From Hermatobates lingyangjiaoensis (Eukaryota > Arthropoda > Insecta > Hemiptera > Hermatobatidae), in NCBI GenBank assembly GCA_026182355.1, contig JAPFBL010000003.1, positions 3,373,001-3,437,000 on the forward strand: DNA of 64,000 bases, read 5' to 3'. This document shows, in pieces, positions 14,401-25,510 of this stretch; positions within the stretch are counted from its first letter, which is position 1; every line of letters starts with the position of its first letter. The notes below the pieces were generated by a model. It ran no database searches. It saw only the letters and a list, made by a program, of their open reading frames with translations, and had not been told where the DNA came from. The position numbers and the translations under genes were made by a program.

Positions 14401-17400
14401 TAAACTATAGTTGACCATGTGAGAAAAACTTGGTCTCGCTAACTTGAATTCCTGCGTTAGATAAAGTCTGGGAAACACCTTTTCAAAGATGTCAAATACG
14501 CATTATATTCATATGCTCCAATGAAATTAAAATCAACTAACAATACCTACTTGCCACATCTGTGTATTTTCAAAACAAACTTGTCTGTGAAGTATTAAGC
14601 GTATTAGGAAAATACGCTTAAAGCCCTATAACTTCGTTACTGTACTGAATTATGAATCTATTTAGAGCCCGTATTTTAAGTTAGGCATACACAAATCCAG
14701 TGTCAAAGTTTCAGCTCACCATGTCTTATGGTGGCTGAGTTTACTTGTGACAAACGTTTTTGCATTAAACGTCCATAACTTCACTTCTACGTTGAATTTC
14801 CAATCAATTCAGAGCCTATATTTTAAGTTAGACCTACTCAAATCTACTGTAAATGTTTCAGCTTTATATGTCTTATGGTAGCTGAGTTTACTTGTGACAA
14901 AGTTTTGCGGGCAAACAGACAAACCGACAGAAATTTTTCTAAGGGTGGATTCGGTTTCTCCAATGTATGAAACGTAAAGAAAACTTGAAATGAGTCAGTT
15001 CTAAGCAATGTACAGACAAAATCATCATTTTATTTATAAAGATTTGAAAATATTTTTTGTTACATAGTGCTACCGTTAATACTTCAAGGTATTTTCACTA
15101 CCGTAAAAAGCAGTATAGATATATAATGTGAAAACTGGATTGAAATAACGGATAACTATTGTATTTGTCGGATTTGTTACATACATATGTGTCTAAGGTT
15201 TAATGTAAGAAATATGCCGTTCAATCAATTCAATATATTTTATATTAGATATCCTTAATCTAAAATTTTAATAAGATTAAAAAAATTATTTCGAAATTTT
15301 GAGGTCTCCAGAGTTCTGTTTTAACGTTTTTTCGATGATATCTCTGGGTGTGGGTGGATTGGTATGGATCCATAATGTATCTGTATGTTGTAGCTCTTTG
15401 CCATATCTAATTATCAAACATATAATTCTTGGTGTGTTTAAGAACTCCGTTGTTTTGGAATAATGAATGGATCAAGAGAAAGATACATTTTAGTCCTTTA
15501 TGGCAATGTGACTACTACTTTATGTCACATCTCTGGTGACTGAAGAAACAAAATTTCGTAGTAGGTTTTGTCTTAATTGAACTTTTTTCATACACTTATA
15601 ATTTTTCACTGAAATTAGCAAGTATTAGGTTCTATCTAAGTGTTAAAAACAATACTCTGGGCTGATTTTTAGATATTGAAGCAAATTTGGATATAACATG
15701 AGGAAGAACTGCTACATGTTCGAAACGGGTGTTTTCGAAAAGCAGAGGCTTTTCGTATTTTAATCAACATAAATTAATATCACACAATAGTTGTTTGCAC
15801 GACTTTTGAATTAAATTCAAGTAGTTGTTAATTTTGTTTTTCTGACAGTATTACTAAGGAGCTCTGTGTTAATAACAATAATGTTTTATAGAAATGGATT
15901 TTTTGCAGAGAGGCCCCAACAAGGTGCCGGTATACTCCCTGACGCTGGTGGCGCTCGTCACTATCGTCTTCATTTTGATTGGAGACATCAATTCTCTGGC
16001 CCCAGTAGTCACCATGCCTTACCTCGCCATGTATGCAGTCATCGACTACGCCTACTTCACTCTGGCCATGACTTTCGACATGCAGTGTCATCGGGAGCAT
16101 CGTTTTAGGTACCTTATAGCAGTATTATTATTAGAGTATTCCATCATCATACTACCTACGTTTGCCTCCTCGCAAAACGTATTAATTCTCAAACCGGACC
16201 TTCAAACACAAACTTACGAGGGATGTAATGATTATTAATAATGTAGTCAATAACTTCTGTCGTACTAGCAACCTTAGAAGAATTATTTTGACGAAATGTA
16301 AAAACAGTCTATATCGGAATCTAAGGTGACGCTATTCTTTGTTCATATATCAGTTTAAAAACATTATTAGGCATAAGTTAAGGGGTTAAATGATACTGTT
16401 TCACAGTTATTTGAATTAAATAAAGGTGGATTATTTTAATTTGTTCAAAATTGAACCAAGTTCACTCGTTTATTACCAAAAATGGTCTGTTCCTTACAGG
16501 AGGAATTTAGCCAATTCATCACCCTCTTCCCCTCATGGAAGTGACTTCAACAGTGACCTGGACAGTCTCTTTCCAGAAAGGTCTCAGCACAGAATGCATT
16601 CTCCAGTAAGTAAATAGTCTCTCCTCAGACTTATGATTCCATGTTTTTTTACTTTTTAGTTAAATGATTTTGGTTTGTACTTGCTCGAAATATTGAATAT
16701 AATATAGTTTTTTCTAGTGATAATAACGTAGACAATTTGGTAATTGAAAACTCCCTAGGGAATTGGTATTTATCAAGTCCTAGTGGTATTTATAAAGTTT
16801 TATGCAAATGCATAAAATATACGTAGGTCAGAGTGGTAAATCATATTTTATATTACATTAAGAAGAATTATTCATCTTAATAATTTTACTATATCAAGCA
16901 TATAAACTACTTAACTCTATAATATCGTTCTACTTGTTTTGCAATGCGTACATTAAGAGGTAACATGTTATGATAGTTCCAAGTTTTCAAAAGTTTTTTA
17001 ATGTACTTAAAATGAAAATTTGAAGTTTGTTTCTTCTTTATTTTAGTTTTTAAAGTAATTATTTCAAAAACATTTCTAATGTTCTTGAGAAAAATGCTCT
17101 TAAAGATTGAAACTGGTAAATAGAATATTCATTGAATGAGATCTACTTTAACTACCTGTAAGTTACACTAAAAATATTTGTTTAGGTTACTACTCCGACG
17201 CATGTTGAAGATCAACCTCAAAACAGAACTGTTTTACATAAGAAAACTTCCAATTGGTACTCCAGTTTGTGTAACAGGTGGCTGTCCCTTTTTGGAGTAA
17301 GTGCTTCACTTTTATCTGTTGCTATTTACTTGCTCTATATAATACTTATTTTATGTATTTAGCTAGTTCTCTAATTGCTGATATGAATTTATTTCAAAAA

Positions 17401-20400
17401 ATCGTGGATCTGAAACTGGAGTTCTACTATCACTTTACTATTATACAACCCTAAAGGCTCCAAGGAAGCACAAACAAATTGAGTTTCTTTTTTTAATTGA
17501 ATAAGCGAAATGAAGAAATGTTGGCAGAAAACCTTGTTATTTTGGCATACATAAATATATTAAAAGCACTTATTTCTATTAAAGCAATTGAGTTGGCTAT
17601 ACCATATAATACTATATACTCGTATATATATTGATAAAAGTATCGACCGTGGAATAGAAACAAAACTAAAGTTTATCGGGACTCGGTCAGTTCTTCAGGT
17701 TCAAATTAAACTCTGCCAACGTTTCGGTCTTTATTTAAAACCTTTTCCATAGGCAGAATTATAAATTTTGAAACAGAAAAACTAACTATTACATTACAAA
17801 TTATTTTACAAAGAAAAATAGTACGTAGATTTTAACGACAACTGTAGTCTGAATGAACACGTGACACTGACCAGTTCAGTATATATATTGAATTGAACAG
17901 CAATTGGACAGTTGAGTCATAATGTGTAGGGGATGGTTTTGGTTTTATTGTACATATAGGTAAGGGAGGGAGCCAGAAATTACAAGAAAAGGTGTATGGG
18001 GAATGAAGGAGAAGCATCCAGAGGATAACTGCATGCGACAGACCAGGTAAACCTAAGTCCGCCACAAGAAGCCGCAGCTAACCTCGCCCAAATAAATTAT
18101 AAGCATGATAAGCAAACATAGTTGCTGGGGGCGAGAAAAAGTCTTAAAAAAGACAATTAAAATCTGGAAGAAGAAAAGAAGAGTTTTGGATCCAGCTCCC
18201 GAACCGGTGGGTACCTGAGCGGACTTCCACGATCGAGAACCCTCATACTGGGGTAAATGAATAGTACAAAGTCTGCATCAAAAAGAAGTTTTCTAATTCA
18301 AACTGCGCTATTCGAACACTTCCAACGGTGAACACAAAACTTCTTCTGAGTGGAGACTTTGTACTATCCATTTACCCTAGTAAGAAAGAGAAGTCCTGAA
18401 AAAGACAGTTGTTAGCCAAATATGACCTAAATAGGGGGGTCTGCCACCTTAGCCAGCACACAAACGAGCGGACTTTCCGCCCCTGGACACCAGCCCAGGC
18501 TAGCCCGCCGCCAAGGTTGTGCCTTTCTTGGTTTACGCCACTCAGGCGTGTTAAGCCCCCCCACCACGACAAGGTGAAGGCACGTCGGGGGGGTCCACGC
18601 GCTAACCATTTGAAGCTCGCTAATGTTAACCTGGAGTAAAAGTCAACGGTCTATCATGGCTGCAAAGCCATTAGATGCCTCGCTAAGAAATTTGCAGCTA
18701 TAAGATATATAAGACAACGACTGCAGAAGATGAGGCAGAATATGTATGCAACATGACCTTGTGTTACGCAGGGTGACAATGACATATATCATTTAATATC
18801 CCACCCCTTCTGGTTACGGAAGAACCTAGTTGCATTACAGTCAAAGGAGCTGTATTAGTAAGCACTTTGTAATGCTGGCTTTACTTACAAGTCAACGACA
18901 ATCATATTCTGGCAAGCCATTTGATCCTTCGCTAACCAGATGATTCTGGATATTTAATACTAAATGTAGCTACCTTCTTGAGTTACAGAATTTCTTATTA
19001 ATAATACTTTCTTGTAAAAAGCAAACGAGAAGGGTGGGGTATATTTAATGCCAAACCTTATTGTCATCCGGTCATTAAAATGAACTTACTACAACGACCT
19101 CGTCTAGTTGCTGAGACGTCTCGCAACTGTACTCAACAGTGAAATCAGTTGATACATGTACAGTCACTTAATTTTACATGACAATTAAATGAATGTGTTT
19201 ATTAAATGCGATGATAGAAGTTTTGTTGATTCAGGCGTTGCTGAAGATCACCATGATGCTGCTGGTTCACTGGCGATACGCCCTAGCCAATCTGGGAATC
19301 GTGTTTATTATTTGGCTGTACGTGGGGCTAGCTAATCCAGCAGTCAAACCGGGTGTTGCAGCTGAATTTACTTTTGCAAGGTGGATTAGAAGGATACTCC
19401 TTCTTCTTGTGGGGTGAGAATGCTTTTTTTTTTTTCAAAGTCCATAATGAAGAATTGATATATTTTTGACTTGTTGGCTTTCATTTTTTTTTTTATATTC
19501 TAAAGATAAGATTATAAAGAGATTATGACGGGTACTCCTTCTCTTTTTGGTATCGGTTTGGGAACTGGGTACATCCAGTGCACGGGTCGCTTAACACACT
19601 GACGTCAGTTTGGTTTAATTTCCTCCCTCCATAGGATGAAAGGAACAAAAGAACTAACGAGAACGAAGGAAGAAGAAGCTCACCTCATAATAAAAGAAGG
19701 GACAGGAAAGTATTAGAATTGGATACGAGAAATTGATAACAGATAGGAATAAACGATATGAGATAGTTGCTTTACTCTCGTCTGTCAGAGTTAGGTAGTG
19801 CAAACCACCTCACTCTGTCCAGGGGCCACTACAAGGTGGTGAGAGTAGCGTTGAGTCCGAGAGTCTATAAGAGACGCATCATGACCCCTTGGCCCCCAAG
19901 ATTTTTATTAATTTAAATATTATTTATGCACGCATGTGTATTTTCTCCTGAACACATTTTCTGAACAGTTAGTTTCACGAAGAGTATCCAGGAAACCCGG
20001 TTGTCACAGATATCCTACGAGAACTCCTAGCCATGTTTGTAGTCATCTATTAACCTTGGCTCATTTTCGCCTACTAACTCTATGAGTGCCTCGATATTCT
20101 CATTTCTCTTGTTTGTCACCTGCTGTGATAGGCTTCCATTTTTCTGGTTCGTCATTAGGTTCAGACATCCTGCAAAGATTCAGGTATGGTAGTGTCTGTA
20201 TGTGATTTGATTTCAAGGTCTCAGATTGTATTGTCCAATTCCAGAAGAATCTGTTTGTAGTTATTATAAATAAAATTCACCTCATTGCCGAGTTTCTTTC
20301 TCCGAAGCCGGTTGGGAAAGTCATAAAAGTTGTGGTAAATCATTCTCGCAAGGTGTAAGCACGATTGCAAGAAGCAACCTAAGTTGAATTGTCATGTAGA

Positions 20401-21995
20401 TAGCTGCCAGGAAATTGTCTTCAGTTTCTGTTGCTTCCAATTGCTTCTTCAAGAAATTTTTTTTCTGAATGTCATCTTCAAGCAGGCTAGACAGACTTTT
20501 TTAGTTTAATATTCATGAATACACATGAATATTCACGTCACAGAACTTAAATGAAGGATGTTGGACCCTGGATACTGTAGCGAAATAATTTGAAATAGTA
20601 GCAGTCTTTTTCTTGAGGTGAACGCATTAACGTAACCAGTAAGTTACCTTCCACGTGTACTTCAGCCTTTTCTCTCTCTTCAATTGGATGAAGGAGTCCT
20701 AGACTAGGTGACTGGAGACTTCTGGGTAGAGAAGACTTTTGGTAAACTCGTCATAGTGGAAAAAAGATTATCACTTTCCTCTGTGATGGTAGATGACCTC
20801 TGTGACTTACATTGTTTTTTGTGACGAATACTCGTTGACCGTCTTCTACATGTAAATGCAGCCTCTCAACAGTTTTATAAGTGTTTTTGTTGTAAGTTTG
20901 ACTGTGACACGTCAGTCTTCTGGTATGTTGGTTCCAATCGATAAAGCTGGTACTTCAACTGGTCGCTTTTAAACTGTTTCACCCACTTATAAATTTTCCG
21001 GTGCTTACAACTTTCACTATACTGTAAAATCTGTTTTTTTGCTTTCAGAATGGATAAAACAGATCACAGAACGTTGTGTATGCAGCTATTGTGGAAACTT
21101 TTAAGTGGACACACCACTGTTTAATGTAATTTTGAGGTTAACACAAAACAATTTTTATTCATCAGCTTTTCTCAACTCATGCCAGCGATGCTAAACGTAT
21201 AGTAAAGTCCAAAAGTACAAAATTCCTTTGATCCTGTTTCGTTCCTACATCAATTGTCTGTTTAGTTAGTGAATACCTGTAATAGTCATTACAGTTGTTC
21301 TAGCACCCCAAAACAAGGTGTGATACTTCAAGTGTATACGAAATAGCTTACATAGCAAAAGAGCATAAACTTATATGGCACTTCGAAAATAAAAAGCTGA
21401 AGTTTGTTCGTTTAATGGTTTTGATTTTGAAAGCCTATCTACTCTATCGTAACAGCTTTGTTCTTGTACATATTATTTTAACAGAAGCTGTTCTGACGAT
21501 CAAGCCATTATAACATTAGCCATTCTGTTACACTTGGTATATAAGCGCTTTTGGTTTATAGTCATACCTGTTATAATGATTACTATACTAATTATGTAAA
21601 TAATTAGAAAGGTTATTATAAGTTTATATAAGATTTTTCCGTTAAGGCGGATGAGTCACAATTTTCTATCAAAATTCGAATCAATAAATGTAAATTTTGA
21701 AGATTACTCTAGAAGCTTTATTCCTTTTGCAGCTTCAGAATGTATAGACTAAATAAACGTTCGAAATAAATTCCTAATAGCTTTAAATTTTAACAGGCGG
21801 AGAACGGGTGAGTATGAAGAAATAGTGGTACCACCCTATCATCCAGGAGTTGAATTGTGCCCATCACTTCAGAACGAGGAAAACGAAGACTTCTCTAGTA
21901 GACAGCGTTTTCACCAAACAGCCACAGTGGTGCCACCGTCTCAAAGAGACCCTGACTACTGTAACTCCCCGCACGATATTCAAATCCTCAGGTAG
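2273..21995 (+). CDS. SLC12A8: SLC12A8-like transporter (5' partial gene, 10 exons in window)
   Basis: Exons 2273-2418, 4273-4507, 6709-6910, 13307-13407, 13813-13946, 15909-16108, 16500-16605, 17186-17296, 19235-19413 and 21797-21995 have AG/GT borders, and their phases join into one open frame of 536 codons plus stop. The protein matches vertebrate SLC12A8 (CCC9, cation-chloride cotransporter superfamily) along its length: SGGVY and GLLYVFGQ near the start, NLAGVKW, FTVFGVFFP, CTREALR, the GPNKxP loop, then a last hydrophobic region and a conserved acidic tail. Family members are multi-pass membrane proteins. The substrate is debated; NMN transport was reported for the mouse protein, so none is asserted here. 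The N-terminus, including TM1 and the start codon, was not found upstream and probably lies left of the window. The cytosolic loop before the last membrane block is much shorter than in the human protein as I recall it. Confidence 0.93.
4273..4507 (+). CDS. SLC12A8: SLC12A8 exon
   Basis: The acceptor is AATGTTTCAG and the donor is CCCG|GTGAGT. It enters in phase 0 and leaves with one base of a Gly codon. It encodes 78 residues containing two membrane helices, the NLAGVKW signature and the DFxVGSF sequence shared with vertebrate SLC12A8. Confidence 0.93.
4786..5288. repeat. Large inverted repeat, hammerhead-like family
   Basis: Two arms of about 240 bases are reverse complements: the left begins ATTGTATGTTTTGTTATTG and the right ends in its complement. 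The centre has short direct repeats of AAAGTAAGTCACT. The right arm carries CTGAAGATGATGT...ACATCGAAAC near 5200-5225, with a stem formed by GATGT and ACATC. The element sits in an SLC12A8 intron. Confidence 0.8.
5400..5550. repeat. Hammerhead-like repeat member plus (TA)n
   Basis: It contains the family sequence ACTCAAATTTTCGGGTAATCTGTC at the start and the CAGTGTCACGTGTTCATTCAGACTACAGTTGTTGTTAAAATC block that recurs inverted near 17832-17875. It ends with a (TA) tract at about 5524-5545. Confidence 0.6.
5877..6091. repeat. Near-perfect palindrome, arms of about 100 bases
   Basis: The left arm from TTAGAAATAGGTAAAACCG to GAGCTGTTATATA (ending 5980) is repeated in reverse complement from 5988 outward, with a 7-base centre. 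The only clear difference is a small indel near CGTCATACCTCG / CGAGATGACG. An open frame across the left arm is a by-product. Confidence 0.9.
6709..6910 (+). CDS. SLC12A8: SLC12A8 exon
   Basis: The acceptor is CTGTTCCAG. The donor was chosen as GT|GTCTGT because it is the only nearby GT that keeps frame with the next exon. It encodes GFIGWS, the FTVFGVFFP membrane segment, then the GDLRRPSTDIPNGTLAA stretch that matches the family's GDL-P-IP-G-LAA motif. The donor is weak, so the exact end is slightly uncertain. Confidence 0.9.
7165..7265. repeat. Inverted repeat of the GTCATACCTCG family
   Basis: The arms CGTAAAGTCTCAGAAA and TTTCTGAGACTTTACG flank a centre with GACCGGTTTCGGGTC. Flanks match copies at 5890, 34554 and 61850, and the right flank ACTAACCTCAGTGGAACTAAC is shared with them. 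The - strand open frame at 7087-7380 derives from this repeat. Confidence 0.7.
13307..13407 (+). CDS. SLC12A8: SLC12A8 exon
   Basis: The acceptor is TTTCTTTAG and the donor is TTA|GTAAGT. It encodes a membrane helix followed by GATCTREALRTDF, which aligns residue for residue with the GAICTREALRYDF segment of the vertebrate protein. It lies after a 6.4-kb intron. Confidence 0.93.
13813..13946 (+). CDS. SLC12A8: SLC12A8 exon
   Basis: The acceptor is AATTTACAG and the donor is GGA|GTAAGC. It joins in phase to the previous exon (A|GT). It encodes a helix with GLYVSSMSSCLGVMYGTPR and the VLQSIANENVIP segment typical of SLC12A8. Confidence 0.94.
14186..15045 (-). mobile_element. Helitron remnant, internally deleted
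   Basis: On the - strand this matches the 43.15-44.27 kb copy closely, including CTTGAATTCCTGCGTTAGATAAAG and the GGGCAAAC-GACAAACCGACA flank. Relative to that copy about 0.5 kb of helicase sequence between GATAAAGT and CTGGGAAACACC is missing. The lower end reads GACGGGTACGTTTACTAG on the - strand, resembling a Helitron 3' end (CTAG). It lies in the SLC12A8 intron 13947-15908. Confidence 0.6.
15909..16108 (+). CDS. SLC12A8: SLC12A8 exon
   Basis: The acceptor is TTTTTGCAG and the donor is AG|GTACCT. It encodes RGPNKVPV at the membrane entry, then two helices with INSLAPVVTMPYL and VIDYAYFTLAM, matching VNVLAPIVTINFML and VDYSYFSLSM in the human protein. Two overlapping open frames (one + and one -) here are shadows. 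Confidence 0.94.
16500..16605 (+). CDS. SLC12A8: SLC12A8 exon, cytosolic linker
   Basis: The acceptor is TTCCTTACAG and the donor is CCA|GTAAGT. It encodes a Ser/Pro-rich hydrophilic stretch with no recognisable motif, in the position of the large variable cytosolic loop of SLC12A8. Its support is phase continuity (AG|G in, phase 0 out) and position rather than conservation. Confidence 0.8.
17186..17296 (+). CDS. SLC12A8: SLC12A8 exon, end of cytosolic linker
   Basis: The acceptor is TTTGTTTAG and the donor is GGA|GTAAGT. It has 37 codons, phase 0 to 0, ending in SSLCNRWLSLFG, which aligns with the HMCNPWVSLLG segment that leads into the last membrane block of the human protein. Confidence 0.88.
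17640..17880. repeat. Repeat with AACCTGAAGAACTGACCGAG / CCGAAACG motif
   Basis: Read on the - strand it contains TTCTGCCTATGGAAAAGG, GACCGAAACGTTGGCAGAG and then TTTGAACCTGAAGAACTGACC. Related copies occur at 25015-25160, 58270-58380 and 62440-62710. It is followed by the CACGTGACACTGACCAGTTCAG block shared with about 5448-5480. Confidence 0.6.
18180..18960. repeat. GC-rich unidentified repeat in SLC12A8 intron
   Basis: A G+C-rich island (about 18420-18620) stands out against the AT-rich intron. It is flanked by an inverted pair (GGGGTAAATGAATAGTACAAAGTC at about 18250 and GACTTTGTACTATCCATTTACCC at about 18356) and by two diverged copies of AAGCCATTAGATGCCTCGCTAA (18667 and 18915). It is probably a mobile-element fragment; the family was not identified. 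Open frames inside it are unsupported. Confidence 0.5.
19235..19413 (+). CDS. SLC12A8: SLC12A8 exon, last membrane block
   Basis: The acceptor is TTGATTCAG and the donor is GG|GTGAGA. It encodes a long hydrophobic region, then AxPAVxxG and FTFARWIRRILL, corresponding to ASPGLHLG and FSFFRWMRSLLL of the human protein. Confidence 0.93.
19530..19910. other. Unassigned G+C-richer intron segment
   Basis: This lies between SLC12A8 exons and contains CACTCTGTCCAGGGGCCACT and CCTTGGCCCCCAAG. It looks like part of an old insertion, possibly connected with the antisense Helitron that follows, but no coding motif is visible. Confidence 0.3.
20140..21100 (-). pseudogene. Helitron helicase pseudogene (antisense in SLC12A8 intron)
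   Basis: The - strand has two broken stretches that fit the Helitron helicase-like protein. Around 20980-20690 it reads VERLHLHVEDGQRVF, then FHYDEFTKSLLYPEVSSHLV, matching the family pattern RL-VHL-QxVxF and F-LN-Dp-Ar-LlY-eiP-hyvW. Around 20510-20330 it reads LLEDDIQKKNFLKK and ending AIVLTPCENDLPQLL, matching gLLeDD-w---l-EA and ffa-iL-fCeP--P--Lw. In-frame stops and frame shifts show it is dead. Confidence 0.7.
21797..21995 (+). CDS. SLC12A8: SLC12A8 terminal exon with stop
   Basis: The acceptor is TTTTAACAG and the TAG stop is at 21993-21995. It encodes an acidic cytosolic tail of 65 residues with EEIVVPPYHPGVEL and NEDFSSRQRFHQT, resembling the EQIILAPSLAKVDME and ENADFATRDRYHHS tail of vertebrate SLC12A8. 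That a tail outside the membrane is this conserved is notable. Confidence 0.88.
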
Positions 21996-22136
21996 CCCTT
22001 GGACGGCGTCCTCAAAACCTTCAAACTTACTCCTATCAAGGCTTTCATGTGTGTTACAGTTAATTAACAAATACCTGATTTTGTTGGCTTTGATAATCAT
22101 AGAACTAATACTCCAATACAGTAGTTACTAGAATCA

Positions 22137-22142
22137 AATAAA
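22137..22142 (+). other. Candidate poly(A) signal of the SLC12A8 gene
   Basis: An AATAAA hexamer lies about 140 bases after the stop codon. It is the first hexamer after the stop; no transcript evidence is available. Confidence 0.5.
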
Positions 22143-24809
22143 CCACAAAATCTTCAATTTGAAATCATAAAATATTTTATCGTCTTTTTTATTATTTGTA
22201 AAACAAAAAAAAATCTCGAATAAAGAACGGTCCCGAGGCCGTGTATGGAATACTGAAGTCATTCTCTGTTAAACACTGAACACGTATCAAATTAAAACAG
22301 TAACTCTTTTCATTCATACTTAATAGGTTGGTTTAAAAATTAAATGATGTTTATATGTAGCCTTTAAGGTGTACATGGGATCAGAATAATCATTTAAAAT
22401 AACATTTCTAAAATTTATAAACCAGTAAAGAACTAATAATACATTAGTTAGCCAATAATTTTTAAATTTATTGTAAATATATTTCAACTTTGCTAATTAC
22501 AAATGGTAGTATCTCAAAATTAAATATTCTGTGAATATTTATTGCTTTAATTAATACAAGTTGATTACAAACTATTTAGCGATTTTCGAAGTTTAACTTT
22601 CAATTTCCTTTTTGAGAGTGGCATTATCCTTATGGAATGTTAAGGAGTGACAAGGCTGCTTCAAGCTTTTAGCAACATTTTTCAAATCAAAATCGTGCAA
22701 TTGAGTTTACTTAGAGTAAACTTGAGTGGAGATCATTCTACAAGTTTTCAACTCTTTATTATTCGTACATTAAATATTATTCATAAATTGTCTTCTTCTA
22801 CCGGTTTCAAAACTTTTCTAACTTTCTAAACAAACTAGAACGAACCTTAAAACAAACTGACCAACTGCTATATAGGTGACGTGACTTACTTATACCATAT
22901 ACGAAATCAGAATATCTGGAAAAAGACAAAGGGTAGATAAGAAAAAAAGGAAAAAGACTGATACAGTAAGTAATAAAACATAAACGTAATTTAGTAATAA
23001 AAGAATTCGAGGAAATAAAGAAAGAAAGATCTATGTATATTTAATCAATTATAAGATAAGTTATAATAAACTACGAATATTGATAATGAAAGTAGGTTGT
23101 AGACAGCAGTACAACTGGACACTCGTTTGTTCTGGAATATGGAAAGGTTCCGAAACTGTTTTAGCGAAGAAGAGAATTGTGAGCTAAGACGGTTTAATTT
23201 TCTTGAAATTTTATTAATAGCCTCTGTTGTGCTAAAAATAAAATTATTTTAATTAGTACACTAAGCAGCTATTCAAATTCACTCCTAACCAAAAGTTCAG
23301 CTCACCTTTCGACCATGTCATGTGTTTATTTATCTTCAGTAATATTGCCATTTGAAATAGGGAAGTTCAAAGTCAAATTTGATATCAAATCGTCCAATAA
23401 TTTACCATCAATCTTGTGCAATGAAATCAAAACAAGTGTTCTTTATTAAATTGTCAATTTTTATAGCAATAAGTAGAAAATGTTCTTACTCCTTTCAATT
23501 AATCAATCATCCCTTTATATAATCAGATTTTTTTCTCATTATATACCTTCTTTACTATTGCAAGAACTGACAAACATTCGTATTTTATAGTAATAACTAT
23601 GTCACTGTTTAGTTGGCTGGACTGAAACAGATTCTATTATTTTATGCATCTTCCAGACTTAAATCAAGGAACCTTGTTTTTATAATTCCAATACCTCTAT
23701 TCATTTACGTTCCATTAGGAAACAATTTTTACTAAAAAAAAAATGTTTACTTTTTCCTTTTCTTAAGGAAAAAAACTGCAAATCGTATATATTTTATAGT
23801 TCCTTCTTTCTTTGATATTTCTATATTAACTTATTTGAATTAATATAAAAATATTGTTTTTTTTTTAAAAATGACTATTTATGAAGGGTCCAATTATTTT
23901 TTTTTTAAGTTATAACTTATTGTAATGGTAGCATATAAAACTGTTTTCTCCATTTTAATATTAATGTTCAATAAAATTAATTTTAATATTTACTTCATAA
24001 CGGTGTAATAATAATATTTCACTTCTTCATTCTTAATTCGAATATTATTTCTCCGTTGGAACGTTCATCTTCAAGAATATCTACTTCAAGGAGTCACTCT
24101 TGAAAATGAACTGAACCGGTTAAGTAAAGAAGAACAGGAAGTATTTCATTTGAAATTAAGTAAATTTCATTCAAATTTAAACACTGCAGTACTATGAAAC
24201 TTGATTTTTTTATGGAAATGAATAAAGAAATATTTATTTCATTTGAAATCATCAGAATATAAAATAAATAGGTTTTAAAGCCTTAGAAAAAACTCTTTTC
24301 TAAAATATACTGACGACGACAGCTTCTTCGAAAGAGTTTTTCATCATATCTTTCTGACATTGTTGTGATTTTTTAGAAAGTAGACTCACGTGTTTGTTTT
24401 AAAATTTCTGCATATATAGAGTCGTTCTTTTAGATAGAACTTTTCACGACGGTGACGACTGATGAAGTTGAAATATTCAAAATAGGAGTTGTACGTTCTG
24501 TCATGTTATTTTTTTCAGTATTTTACTGTATAGTAACCGCTTCTACATTAAAAAACCTTTAAGTCAACATTCCGTCTATATTTGTAGCCCTGAAGATGTC
24601 TAAAATTATGGGCGAAACTTAAAAATGTTTCATTGAGAATTGTTTGACGTTGGACTAAACCTCGATAAAGAAAAATAGTGTTAAATGTATATGGTTGATA
24701 CATTAAATCATATGTATAGAGTATATATTAACTTCAATAAATCGATTTAAAAAGGACAATTAACTGAAAAGGTGAACAGTACGGCCATAATAAATAGTAT
24801 ATACATACA

Positions 24810-24965
24810 CTTACAGTCTCGAATTTTCCGTTTAGTTGTCATCAGAAAAGAAGAGAGTGGGACACAAAAACACACTATGGATGCAACGGACTCATACCCT
24901 TTGGGCCCCACTTTTCTTTCCTGATGAGGGTTAAATTGAAATTTAGACTCTAGGTGTATGTATCA
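24810..24965. repeat. Hammerhead-like repeat copy with inverted ends
   Basis: ACTTACAGTCTCGAATTTTCCGTTTAGTTGTCATCAG at the left and CCTGATGAGGGTTAAATTGAAATTTAGACTC at the right are diverged reverse complements. They belong to the same family as 32530-32760 and 62158-62418. Confidence 0.6.
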
Positions 24966-25259
24966 ATTTATGGTTTACCTGTAGTTTAGCTTTAACGTAT
25001 ATACTGAATATAAATCAAAAGTTATCAGGACTCTGTCAGTTCTTCAGGTTCAAATTAAACTGATCTTGAAGAAACTGATTGTCATTAAACTGACAATCCT
25101 GATAACCTCTACCTTCGCCAACCTGTACCGGTATAGTTCTATGAAATTCTTGAGTTGACCGTCATCAGCTGAAGGAACAACTTCCTGCCCGCCCTTCCGG
25201 TAATCATTAACGAGTTGAAACATTGAAACTTAGTCATAGTGAACTGCTTATATATAATA

Positions 25260-25510
25260 TGTATATATTAGGCGTGCGGTCAATCGAAGCAAAGGAAGCA
25301 ATGCTTCCCCTATGATTATAGAATCAACAAAAGCATTATTATTTATTTTTCCCCTAAACTGATCTTCCATTATTTTGTGAAATCAGTGTAAATTACGTGG
25401 AATTTTATGCTTCCGCGTAAAATAGGCTGATTTCCTGAATATAGGCTGATTCATCAACCAGTGGACTGATGGTTGGAAAAAATCCGCGCAGGGGAAGCAA
25501 CAGGGATATA
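25260..25510. repeat. Possible DNA-transposon remnant with GGAAGCA ends
   Basis: Left side GGAAGCAATGCTTCCCC and right side GCAGGGGAAGCAACAG form short inverted ends around about 220 bases without coding capacity. It might be a non-autonomous DNA transposon; the family was not identified. Confidence 0.35.

Noticed and set aside
18372..18639. Overlapping open frames on both strands in the G+C-rich island
   Set aside because: Open in several frames because of composition; no motif and no splice context.
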